Positions 24,050 through 34,782 of a DNA stretch of 64,000 bases are shown one piece after another (the first letter of the stretch is position 1; the number at the start of each line of letters is the position of its first letter). The stretch covers positions 1,491,432 to 1,555,431 of the forward strand of contig CM074806.1 in NCBI GenBank assembly GCA_037447605.1. The letters run 5' to 3'. The position numbers were made by a program, and so were the translations under genes. This stretch comes from Zygnema circumcarinatum (lineage: Eukaryota; Streptophyta; Zygnematophyceae; Zygnematales; Zygnemataceae). Below the pieces are notes generated by a model. It was not told the DNA's origin, searched no databases, and saw nothing but the letters and a program-made list of their open reading frames with translations.

Positions 24050-24873
24050 GCTGATGAGGGCACCTCTTTCTTATGTCAGCAGCGCCTGCTTGGAGTTGCT
24101 TTTGTCCATATGCAGCAAGATATGCATAGTCTCTTGCTGATGAGCGTTATAGCAGACATGCTCGTATTGCTTGTGGGCAGACAGAAAAGAAAAGAATAAC
24201 ATGGAGGTTTGTATTCCAACCCTGCGTGCTGCTTGCTTGTGTCCCACCTGTCGGGTAAGGGGTGAGGGATGGGAATTGGATCAAAGTTTGAGCTGGAAAC
24301 TTTTACTGCCCTCCTCATGTTCTACAGGAAGAAACCCACCTTCTGCAGCTGTCATATATCTCTCATAATCCTTTACGTGTTTCGAACCGTGAACCGTGTC
24401 CTCGATATAATTAAGTTTGAAGCATAAGCACACCACAGATGGTCTCTAATGTACAGCTGTTCTATACAAAACGATTCGTATCTCAAGATGAAAGAGCGGT
24501 GCTAAAAAATACTCATGTTCGCAAGCGTTCATGAGGAGCGGACACTGTCCCGCATCACAACTTTCCCACTGTCTGCTCAACCGCCCTCTGCTCGTCATCT
24601 CCCATCTGCTCCCAAAGCTTGCCGAGTGGTAGCGACATACTATAAGACCGCGTACCGCTTGCAAAAACCAAAGCTAAGCCCACTTTAAGTCCTTGGCTCA
24701 AAGCTCAAAAGACATTGTAGACGGAGGGTTTCAGTTGGGAAGGTAAATGAAACGGAAAGTTGAAGAGCAGCAAAGCCCAGAGGATACTTGAAACTTTTCT
24801 ACATACAAGGATCGTTTTGCCACTAAAACGTTCCTGAGAGTGAGCCACTCTCTGGATGAGTACCACCATGGCG
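24050..24873. other. Convergent intergenic region, no gene seen
   Basis: Spacer between the 3' ends of PRP38B (+) and the F-box gene (-). I see no coding signal, repeat or RNA gene. Both 3' UTRs presumably lie here. Confidence 0.5.
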
Positions 24874-27333
24874 TCACCTGGGCCCCCATCCGGCAAATGG
24901 CTGATGTAATATGGGCCTCACTCTGGCGCCATCATGCTCCTTGGAGTAAGGGTATGCCCTCCACTGTGTTCCACAGCCGAGGCAGGCCCACAGCGGAGTG
25001 CCCGGATAGTCAATAAGATGGTCCCCTCCCAGCACGAGGCGCTCTTCTCTCAAGCCGACCACCAGCCGTCCCGAAGGAAACCCGTATACGATGGGAACAA
25101 AGCGTGCTTCTGCATTTTCCCCCTCTCCCACAATGAACAGGTGGAATTAGCAGACTAGTACTCTTGAGTGAGGTCAAGGTAGGAGCAGGTGCTCATTCGT
25201 GCTGAGTTGATCTCCGCCCAACAAACACATCACTCTTTTTAATTGTCGGATCCTGTAGCAGGATCACAGACTAATCGGCAGACCTATTGTCCGTAAGTGT
25301 GCACCACCAAAAGGGGGACGCAGCTTCCTATACCCCTCCCAGACACTGCGGCTAAAAAATTCAAGGGACATCATCTAATGACAAAATGACACCCTCGCGC
25401 TTATCCTTTAGGCTGACTACGCCAATCACCACTCATATGGGTGGCTGGGCAAAGGTTACTTCAAGCACGGAAGCGTGAGGACTGATGCCAAACCTGCACA
25501 TTGAGGGCACTGAGAGGCATGCTCGCATGCCAGTCTGCGGTGAAACAATCCCCTCCAGCCGCCCTCTTGTATTGTCTCTACAACTCCGCACTTCTGAATT
25601 GCTCCGATTTCCTCCTGCTGCGCCTTGGGTGAGGCTTTGCTGGAAGGTGCAGTAAACCCAGTGGCCATGGAGCCCGACGGAGCATCTTGAGGCTCCATGG
25701 AACGCTCGCTGCAGTCATTCAAACTCTCATTGCTATACTCACTCAAATCCCGAGTGCTGCACCCTGCTTCTCCACAACCTTTCTTTAGGGCTGACGACTG
25801 ACTTTTCAACTGCATTTGCATGTTGGCCTGCTCCTGGATGAATGACAGCTGTTGCTCGGCAGTCCCCACTGCTGAAGAGCCCCATCGCTGCTCGTAGAGT
25901 GCCTTCCATAAGAAATCTGAATGAGCTAGCTTGTGCAGTTCCTTACATGACGCAGCCACCTGACAGAGGTCTTGATGGTTTAGGTGGGAGAGAGCTGCAT
26001 CCAGCACACCTTCCGGAAGCCGAAGCCAGTCCACCTAAAACCCAGCCAGGGAAGCACGCACACCATCAGAGCAACATTCGTGCCAATGTTTCAGCAGAAG
26101 CCTGCACTCGTAAAACATCCAAAGGGAAAAGCGGAGACAATTAAGGAAATCATCGCATACGACATACGAAATATCCATGTTCTAAAATCGTCAGCGACAG
26201 GCCGAATCCTAAAGTCCGGGCCCTCACCTCAGGTTCTTCCCTGGCATCGTTGGCAGTTCTTTCCGTGGTAGATATCTGACTTCCTTCAGCTTGGCATGCA
26301 TTCTCTGTGCTTTGGTGCTCCAAAGTTGAACAAGTTGTGGCACGTGTCGAAAGGTGCTGCTCATCTCGCCCACATCCATGGCCGACAGAGGGTGCCGCCG
26401 GTAGGGAGCGCCCCCGCGATGAAGGCTTCGGATGAAAGTCAGGGTAGGCTTCAGACATTAATTCCTCACGAAGATAGCGGTTAACTGCGATGCCGCAGAG
26501 GAAACGAGTGAAGGTTAACAATGCACAATGAACTAGGGCCAATATTGAACAAGAACAGTTCTGGGCTTGAAACTGGACGCGCGTGAGAAGCGCGAAAGCA
26601 GTCCGGCATGTGTGAACGAATGAAGAACCTTAAATTCTGCCATTTACCCCTCAGTGAGAAAGAAAATTCTGGGAACAACGGGCCAACAAAGGAAAATCAC
26701 CTGCCCAGCTCACTTTCCCCCGCACTGCTCTGAGATGAACAGTTAGCCGCTCGTCACTTGCAAATGGACCAAGAAGATTCTGCGGCGCCAGAGAGTCAAT
26801 ACTTTTGGTCAAAAAGGTTCAGAAAGAGGTAGAAGGAACAGAGACGTGCAAGCGAAGCATATGTATGCTACAGCTTTGAAAACTTTGAAAATCAATAGCA
26901 GCCTTGGCCCAAGCTCTTGATGCGAGGAGGTGCGTGCCTGCATTCCTAAGTAACTAGCTAGTCGTAATCCATATCTACGTAAAAAATAACTACAATGCGG
27001 TATCGTCAGGTTACAAGGCAAAGTAAGCAGAAGGTTGTTATCTGATGCTTTTGGCACACTCTTAACAACAGCCCCAGTCGTATAGGTGAGCCTTGCGCGA
27101 ATTTCTAGCATATGCATGTAAATTATCTCAAGCATCGTTTGCGGCAAGTTTGCAGCAACTAAAGCCGTAGGCATTAACGAAAGTCGCTGCGCTTGGCTAC
27201 TGCTTACTCGCATTTCGAGAAGCAGAGCCTCCTCTCCCTCTACGGAGTCACAAGGAGGAGCCACGCAGACGCCAGAGCCCCAGAGAGAAGGGCTAGTGCG
27301 GTTGCCCGGGGCAGGGATGACAGCGGCAGCCAT
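24874..27333 (-). CDS. F-box protein with C-terminal zinc-ribbon-like domain
   Basis: Three exons are firmly joined: 26228-26484, 25494-26034 and 24874-25109, with agreeing phases. A first exon at 27208-27333 (ATG, 42 codons, MAAAVIPAPGNRTSPSLWGS) is likely, but at least one exon between 26485 and 27207 is missing, because its phase does not fit the next. The F-box begins exactly at the 26034 junction (VDWLRLPEGVLDAALSHLNH, then LCQVAASCKELHKLAHSDFLWKALYEQRW) and would bind SKP1 in an SCF ubiquitin ligase. A Ser/Glu/Gln-rich insert follows, then WRGLFHRRLACEHA. The end reads CPQC-A-EARFVPIVYGFPSGRLV, GLREERLVLGGDHL and W.CLGCGTQW, i.e. a CxxC/CxxC zinc-ribbon-like module of the 'VPIVYGYP' type. 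It is probably a substrate-binding or stabilising region; the target is unknown. Confidence 0.75.
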
Positions 27334-28297
27334 GGCTGCCTGCGTGATGGCGGAACCGGTGGCGCACTTGCAGGCCTTCTCACACCTCGCGCAGGCCGCC
27401 CTCGGACCGCAGCGGGCGCGTCACCTTCTTGCGACTACTTTCCTAACGCGCTTTGCAATGAACATGGAAATTCTGCCAGCATGGTTGTGGTGCTTGCCCA
27501 CAACTTTGCTTCGTGGCCAAGTTCCATCCTCGATATTTCACTCCGGTCTGCCCGCTATTGCAAGTCACAAGCTCCAGCCCTCCGCATGCTTGCAGATGGT
27601 CCACTCTTTTGCCCTTTTCCCGGCGACCTGATACCACTGCCATGCCATTCCATGCATGCACGGCTTGGTGCGGCCGCCTCCAAGCATGCCCAATGTGGTC
27701 CTGGCGGGCCTAGCGACTGACCATTGCATGGCATGTCATGTCGCGCATGGCATGGCATGGCATGGACGGCGGGTCCCTTCCGCCCCTTCCGTCGCTCTCC
27801 CCCGCCCCCGCCCTCGCCCGGAGAAGGCAACCAACTGCCGCCTGGCGGGCGCCGTATTGTTCCGTACGGGGGCGGGGCGGGGCCGCACCTGGCGGGCGGG
27901 CGCGCACGAGCGCGGCGCGCGGCGGCGGCTCGCGATTGGCCGCCGCCCGCCCCACGAAGACGCGCTGCGCTTGCTCGCCGCTGCGCTCCACCTGCCTCTC
28001 TTTCTCCCTCCCTCCCTCTCGCTCTCCCTCCTTTCCTCCCGCCCTCCCGCCCTCCCTTGTCTATCTCTCATCCTGCCGCCACCGCAACATTGCGCTGCAG
28101 CCGCTGGCAAAGGCGCAGAACTTGGCTGTCTGCCTTTCCTGCTCGCGGGTGGGGAGTCGGGGAGGAGTTTGGCGTGTAGAGCGGCTATGGAGTACGTGAC
28201 AGCTGGCTAAGGAAGGTAGAGGGAATTCGGAGATTTTTGCTTGGTGGCGCTGCAGCTTAAGTGGAACCCATGGTGGGCCGGAAGGTTATAAAATCAG
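27334..28297. promoter_or_regulatory. GC-rich divergent promoter island, F-box gene / FZR
   Basis: Very GC-rich centre (27770-27970, blocks such as GGCGGGCGGGCGCGCACG) with a CCGTACGG site at about 27854, an imperfect CATGG repeat (27724-27765) and a pyrimidine tract (27995-28060). No open frame here has plausible composition. The island lies between two divergent start codons. Confidence 0.45.
27724..27765. repeat. Imperfect CATGG/CATGT tandem repeat
   Basis: Repeated CATGGCATGT and CATGGCATGG units. A similar CCATGCCATG array occurs at 47783-47810 in another upstream island. Confidence 0.8.
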
Positions 28298-31200
28298 ATG
28301 GACGTCAATTCTACTGCAGATACACAGAGGGGAAGGCCTCTCCAGAGTGGTGAGCGTGCGATGTCTGTAGTGCGTCTTTTTGACTCCGGAGCAGTGCACA
28401 TGGTTCGGTATGGCCTTAGCAATAGTGATGAGAATGGAGTTGAAATCAGTAGGAGTGTGCCGGGGCACCTAGAAGCAGTTCATAGTGCTCCTCTGGAAGA
28501 GGGTTTCCAAGACAGCCTTGAAAACGGAATGCGGTCGGAGCAACTTTCCAGGCACGGGATGGTGGACGCGCCTCTTCCTCACTTGGACGCTATTCTTTCT
28601 GCACCAACCACTTCCATGTTCTCGCCAGCTTCTAGGGTTACGTATAGTGACCGCTTTATTCCGAGTCGATTAGCATCCAGCCTTACAAACTATTCTCTCA
28701 TAGACAGAGGCCATGCCCCTGGCATTCCTGTGCCATCCTTTAGTAACGAAAGCAGAGAGGACAGTGCAGCTGCATATTCAGCGCTTCTGCGTTCCGAGAT
28801 ATTTGGTGCAGATGCCTCCCTGATGTCCCCTCAAACGCCCGATAGAGCAGGGACATTTCCTCCAAGAGACCCGTCCGCTTCGCCTGCAAGCCCTGTTCGC
28901 AACCTATTTAGGTATAAAAATGATAGCCGAGGCACCGCAGGAATGAATGGCGGTATCGGTGGTCTAGACTCGCCGTTTTCTCTCTCGCCAGTTGGCCATG
29001 ACGGAGCACTCACCGGAGTTCCGAGCACCCCTCGGCAGCTTCCGCGAAAAGTGGCGAGGTCACCCTTCAAGGTGAGAAATTGCGGTTGTGACAGAAGTAC
29101 TACGCATGGTTGAAGTAGAGGGAATTGGCTAACAGGCAATCGTAGTAGCGTTGCAGGAAGCAAGCAGTAAAAACATTTCGATGTCATAACAAAGGATTGC
29201 TACAATACAACGACAAGTAGATTCGCGCTTTGTCATTTGGTTGGCGCCTCTGTCCTGCCAGCCTAGACCATGTCGAGAACTCAGAACTACTCATATGTTG
29301 GAATTTTAGGCCTTTGTGAAGACTGTTAGATTCTCGTAGACGTTCTCCGGACGAAAGCCATATCTCTGTGGGGTTCTTTCGGTTACAAAAGCACTATCTG
29401 TCTGTCTCCTTACATTCCGCCCTTGTTTTCTTTCATACATCTACTAAGATGTCGCTCATGAAAACCGGCAATTTCTCCGTAGCCATTAGGATGAACATCG
29501 CCGCTCGTTGTTATTTGCAGGTTCTGGATGCGCCAGCATTAGCAGACGATTTTTACCTCAACCTCGTGGACTGGTCGCCCCACAACGTCCTTGCTGTGGG
29601 TCTGGGCACATGCGTCTACCTATGGAGCGCATGCACCAGCAAGGTGCAGATTTCTGACTTTTTTTTGCTCACTTTATGACAGTAGACATTTTTTTCTGTT
29701 TTAAATGGCCATTGAAATACTCTGGGAGGGCCTTCTCTCAGGCAATGGCCGATGAAGATGGTTATCTCTTGGGGCTAAAGCAGTCCTTGCAGTTTCAGTA
29801 AGGAACTTTGATGTAAAGAATGGACTTGCAGAAGTATCATTCCAACCACTGCGTGGTTTAGATAAGAAGTTTTCGAGACAAACTTCAGTTTATGGCGGAA
29901 AATAGGTTAGTAAGTAGCATGCAAACAAGAACCCCTGTATTCGTTTGCAGCGACCGTGCTGTGATGCTACCTTAGGTGTCTGCTTTTCCTGCATCGACGG
30001 TCGTCTGAATTCTGATTTCTCTGGGGTGGCATTACTCCTACTTGCTGATTTTGGTGGTTGCGTGGGTCTTTCGGTTTACTTTCCGTGCAGGTGACAAAGC
30101 TATGCGATTTGGGTCCTGATGACACAGTCTGTGCGGTGGGGTGGACACAACGGGGCACATATCTTTCAGTAGGAACCAACAAGGGAGAAGTGCAGGTTAG
30201 TACCACAACCATCCATGCAACCAGGTTCTGGCGAAGGAAGTAGGAGCAGTGAAATGAAAGCTTGGTTAGTCTGCCGTGTGTTCGCTCTTCAGAAAGAATG
30301 GACGAGTCAGATTAAATATGCTGAAAACTGGAAAAACCCAATGCTGGTTACGTGCACAACGAATTGCACAATAATGGATAAAGTAACAGGGCGCTCGACC
30401 TCCGAATTGCGCACTTTTCAGAAAGCCAGTCAATTGGTTCCAAAAACAGAAGGCCTTGAAGAGAGAATAGTGGTGGTGAACGAGGTGTTGCATGCGATGC
30501 GTTCTTCTATAAGATAACATTTTTTGCTGCTACTGGCCCTTTGGAGATGGCTGGAAGTAGACTGATCGTTAAAAGGGTGGTCTGACGCAGATATGGGATG
30601 CTGCACGCTGTCGAAAGGTCCGCTCATTGGGAGGGCATCGCATGCGAGTGGGCGCATTGGCATGGAGTGGTCACATCCTCTCATCGGGGGGGCGGGACCG
30701 CATCGTTCTGCAACACGATGTGCGGATGGAGCAGGACTTTGTGAGTCAGCTGGCAGGGCACCGCTCAGAGGTTTGCGGCCTCAAGTGGTCTCCCGATGAC
30801 CGGGAGTTGGCATCCGGAGGAAATGACAACCAGGTGAGATGTAGGACGAGGGCAGTGTAGAGCAAGTCGGGCTAACCAGTAGAAGCAAAGCTGGAGTATA
30901 GATTAAGAGGAGGTAATGGAGGAGAGCAGGAGACAAAGGAAATGTCTGGTCACGGGCTCTCTTATGACCAGTTTGCAGTTTGCAATGCTTCTGCAGTGCT
31001 TGTTATCAGAAGAAAGGCCTGAGATGCAAGAGAGTGTAGCTAAGATGTCAGAGGGCAACAGTGGAAAGAGCTGCAACTGCAGGAGATTGCTGAGGCGCAG
31101 AATACAGAACGATGGTGTATACCTAGACTGGTCCTTGTCGACTATGATTGTCAACAATGGGTTTGCTTTAAGCATAGACATTGCCGTTCCTGTTTGTGAT

Positions 31201-33252
31201 CCCGGTTATCAATCATCATCTGTACGCTAATGCGTCAGAAGCCACTGTTTCTGACTTCATTCAGGTGGTTTGCTTGGCGATTGTGCGATTGTTCTCAACC
31301 CAACCTCTCGTTTGCCATCTCTCAAGAAAAGCCCAGCCTCTTCTCTACTAACTTATCACTGTTTGTTGGGAATCGGAATCCTTGTGAATGCAGTTGCTAG
31401 TGTGGAACAAATTCTCCACGCAGCCTCTCCTGCGGTTTCAGTCTCACCAGGCGGCAGTGAAGGCCATCGCGTGGTCCCCTCACCAGCACGGCCTGCTCGC
31501 CTCGGGTGGCGGCACAGCCGATCGCTGCATTCGGTTTTGGAACACGGCAACCGGAACTGGCCTCTCATGTGTGGACACGGGTAGCCAGGTATGATGAAAT
31601 GGGCTCATTTTGCATTTCTTTGCACTCTCGTTTGTTCACTTCATGTCCATTCACGGTCCTAGTTGACAGCTCTAATTTAAAACTCATTCCCCTCCCGTTC
31701 AGTCCCTTTGTACTTCAAGCGCTGCCCCTTTTCTCAGAATTTTTGCCCTTCTGATACGCATGCAAGGAAAGGAACTTGCGAGGGAGCCAATGAGACTTTC
31801 TTGCATAGTTTTCTAGCTCGATTCAATTTTTGAACTTTGAGCTTACCTCGTAATGGCTAGCGTCGATGTGAACATGGTTTTTGCAATCGGTTTGATGTGG
31901 GTCCTCTAGATAATCAGTTCATTGTATGTGACACAAGCATAGCAAAAGGAGATCTTCATCGTGCCTGGCCTGCAGTTGGTCTAACTCGTTTTCGGAGTTG
32001 ATGCGACAGCAGACAGTGAAACCTTTGACTAAATTGCGCATTCTGTTTGTGGTTACCCACTCAGGTGTGCAACCTTGCATGGTCCAAGAATGTGAATGAG
32101 CTTGTGAGCACGCATGGCTATTCTCAGAATCAGATCATCATCTGGAGATATCCGACCATGTCGAAGGTGAGGTCCTGCATGTTTAGACCCAAACTGCGGG
32201 GTCCTTTCGGTTATTTTTTTCTTCCTTTTGAAGGGGCTCCCACTTTGACTTGCACATTAGCCTGTTTCTTAAATGCTCGTTGTAAGCGGGCGTGCGGAGA
32301 GTCGCATCTTCCAAATTTTCGGCCTCTGCATGCATGCAGATGATTACTCTTATAGGGATTCAGCGGGGGTCAGTGTTGGCATTCCTAGGGGTGAAAGGAG
32401 AGCTGCAAAGGGTGAAATCACAGTGGTTGTTCATACAAGTTAGTCGGGGCCCTTTGGATGCAGCTTGCAACACTGACAGGGCACACGATGCGCGTACTCT
32501 TTCTCTCTATCTCGCCCGATGGGCAGGTGAGATGGCCACCTTTAACCTTCCTCACTGGCGTCGATTGTTTCTCTTCATCTTCTTTGTATGATGTTGGATA
32601 TTCTCTTATGTGGGAATCCAACCAGGGTCTTGCAAGCCCAGAATGCCAATTAGACAGAAGAGAGTTAATCAGGGCAATCTTCCATTCTTACGCTCGTGAA
32701 TCCTAAGCGGACCATTCTTAACCGTACTGAATTCTACTTAGATAATCATGCATATCCCTTTTGTTGACAAAAATCGGTTTAATAGGCTATAGAATGAGAA
32801 TTGTAGGCACAGGAGAAACAATATTTGAATTACAACGCTGCGCCGATTCCATGGCTGAAGACTGAGGGGTTATTTCTGCTTGAAATGTGCAGACCATTGT
32901 TACAGGAGCAGGAGATGAGACCCTACGATTTTGGAGCGCCTTTCCGGCATCAAAGGCTCCTGTAGGTCCCCTACCCTGCTTCTCTCAACTTTGTTGTAGG
33001 CATCGCCCAGTAGAATCTCCCTGCCCTTGTCCATTCCCAAGAGTGGTTCAGGAACATTTGCTATTGAAGTTCCACCTAAGTGGCAGGTGTCTGGTTTACT
33101 GCTCCCGGGAATAGAAAGATTCAGCTCTGGTCTTTCGGTTTGTGTATAGACCTGCTGGATGGTTATATTGATTGTTTGCTTGTAATGCTGTGCTGCAGTC
33201 GTCTGTTCGGGAAGCTGGAGTGTGGTCGATGGGACGCACACAAATAAGGTAG
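28298..33252 (+). CDS. FZR: FZR/CDH1 (CCS52) activator of the anaphase-promoting complex
   Basis: Exons: 28298-29071, 29521-29643, 30091-30195, 30591-30833, 31394-31588, 32065-32166, 32464-32526, 32893-32961, 33199-33252. They total 1728 bp and encode 575 residues, all in phase. CDH1/FZR proteins bring D-box and KEN-box substrates to APC/C; in plants they drive mitotic exit and endoreduplication. Diagnostic motifs: C-box DRFIPSR at residues 118-124, the [10 protein letters not shown] segment near 161-170, RNLFRYK (201-207), [22 protein letters not shown] repeats ([69 protein letters not shown]) and a C-terminal Ile-Arg (GRTQIR) that docks on APC3. The N-terminus before the C-box is longer than usual (about 117 residues); the Met at residue 88, giving [13 protein letters not shown], is a possible alternative start. 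Many SP/TP sites suggest CDK control. Confidence 0.95.
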
Positions 33253-34316
33253 ACATTCTGCAGTACAGGAACGAGGAGCGATTCGGCCGCTGGACGTTAG
33301 AGCACTTTGCAAAACATTTCAAAATAAGAGAAGCGAGTGGAAGGCGTCAGTGCCTACGCTCGGCGCTGCGTGGCGAGAGCTAGTTCTTGCGAAGCCGCAA
33401 GGTTGCAGTAGAGAGGCACCCAGAAGCTTCTTGGCGCGTGTGGGAGTGTGGGAGAGCAGCAGCAGGAGTCACAGCAAGAGAAGACTTTCGCAGGAAGGCA
33501 GAGAGTGCCAGCGGCTGCAGAAAGGCTGTTCATATGTAGGCGAGTGGAGGTCAAAAAAAAAATGGGCCTCTTCGCGTTGTAACTGATACTGTAAGTCATG
33601 GTCTGTCTGCGCAGCAACCCAGCAGCTTGGGTTGATCTGTCTGTTTCAGGGGTGGAGTCAGGTGTGTAGCGTGCGTCCTTTAGAAGACTTTTCAGCTCCA
33701 CCTTTGATTTGGATAATTGTTTGGAGTCTTCCACAATTGGAAGCAGATTAACTTTCAGGGCAGCAGGACGATTTGGACGACCTGCTGTCTAGTAGTGTGC
33801 AGGGAGATGCTTTTTTTTAGACCTTCTTGCATTACTCTTAATTCTAAAAGCTTGAGCTTTTCTGAGTATCATTTCTCGTATGCCACGGGAGCCCTAAATG
33901 TTTCCAGCTGATGCATGGCCGAATTGAAATCAACATCGTGCATGAATTACTGGAAGACAGCGTCGTGTGGCTGTTAGAGGCATGGCAGGTTTCAGAGCTG
34001 CGCTTTCACCCTTTTGTTTTGGTTTCAGCCAAACAATATGACTTGGAGAACACGCTTTGTCATTCTTCATCGTGCTGTTGTTGGCTTGGCTTGCAACAAT
34101 TGTGAGAACCACGGGAGTGCCGGTCCATGAGCGTTGAAACTTCGGAGGAGGCCATGGAATCGCAATCTGCCTAGCCGACTAAATGTGGCTCAGTTCCAGT
34201 TTGTGTTTGTGGCTCCATCGGGTAAATATCATCGGCCTTTTCCATGTGCCTTGATCATGGGGTTGAACACCCTAAAGCAGAGTTCCGCGCGTAGGCTTTT
34301 CTCTTTGCGTTCCTTT

Positions 34317-34440
34317 TGGGCCATTTGCGACCGGTTGGTTAGTTCTTCGTGGTTCTTTCCCCATGTTGATGTTGTTATGTCGTTGTCGTCCTCCATGCAC
34401 CTTCGAATGGCCTCGCCATCGCGAGACCAGCGCCAAATCC
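34317..34440 (+). repeat. Dispersed repeat family, copy 3
   Basis: Most diverged copy. It keeps CCATTTGCGACCGGTTGG, TTCTTCGTGGTTC and CGAATGGCCTCGCCATCGCGAG, and ends CGCCAAATCC. The spacing between the blocks is larger than in copies 1 and 4. Confidence 0.6.
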
Positions 34441-34675
34441 TTGATTTCTGATTTGTGTCTGAACATGGACCACGGTAACACAGCTGCGGTACTCGCTGAA
34501 CTGAGACAGTAAAATCAGATTCCAAGCTGAAACTGGAACTGGACTGCTTGTCCATGTGCCACGTCAGCATCCCGAGGCTGCGGCCCGCCGCGTTCCGCGT
34601 GCTTTTGTGGCCCTCCGCGCGCGCTGCTTCCGATAATGTGCCGTACGACCGTACGTCAGCCGGCAGCACGTGCGG

Positions 34676-34781
34676 GCGGGCGCCTTGCCTTGCCTTGCCT
34701 TGCCTTGCCTGCCTGCCTGCCTGCTGCCTTCTGCAATACTCCCGCCGCTGCTGCTGCTATTGCTGCTGCTGCTGCTGCTGC
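34676..34781. repeat. CCTTG/CCTG and GCT microsatellites upstream of RPE
   Basis: CCTTGCCTTG units run into CCTGCCTG (34684-34724), followed by a GCT trinucleotide run (34749-34781). The run ends directly at the RPE ATG and is in frame with an upstream ATG at 34636, where it would encode polyalanine. Confidence 0.85.
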
Positions 34782-34782
34782 A

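Larger units (their letters stand above)
33253..34782. other. Intergenic region between FZR and RPE
   Basis: The left part is AT-balanced spacer with short frames of no quality. A copy of the dispersed repeat lies at 34317-34440. From about 34560 the DNA becomes GC-rich, with CCGTACGACCGTACGTCAG at about 34642-34660, a CCTTG/CCTG microsatellite and a GCT run leading into the RPE start. The right 220 bp is the probable RPE promoter and 5' UTR. Confidence 0.5.

Noticed and set aside
23226-24063. Additional frames over the last PRP38B exon (207 codons on plus, 132 and 162 on minus)
   Set aside because: Shadows of the RD/RE/RS-coding repeat; the PRP38B frame alone is continuous with the conserved domain.
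27296-28210. Apparent coding frames of 100-184 codons between the F-box gene and FZR
   Set aside because: Located in a GC-rich island with a CATGG repeat and pyrimidine tract; no conserved motif or splice logic.
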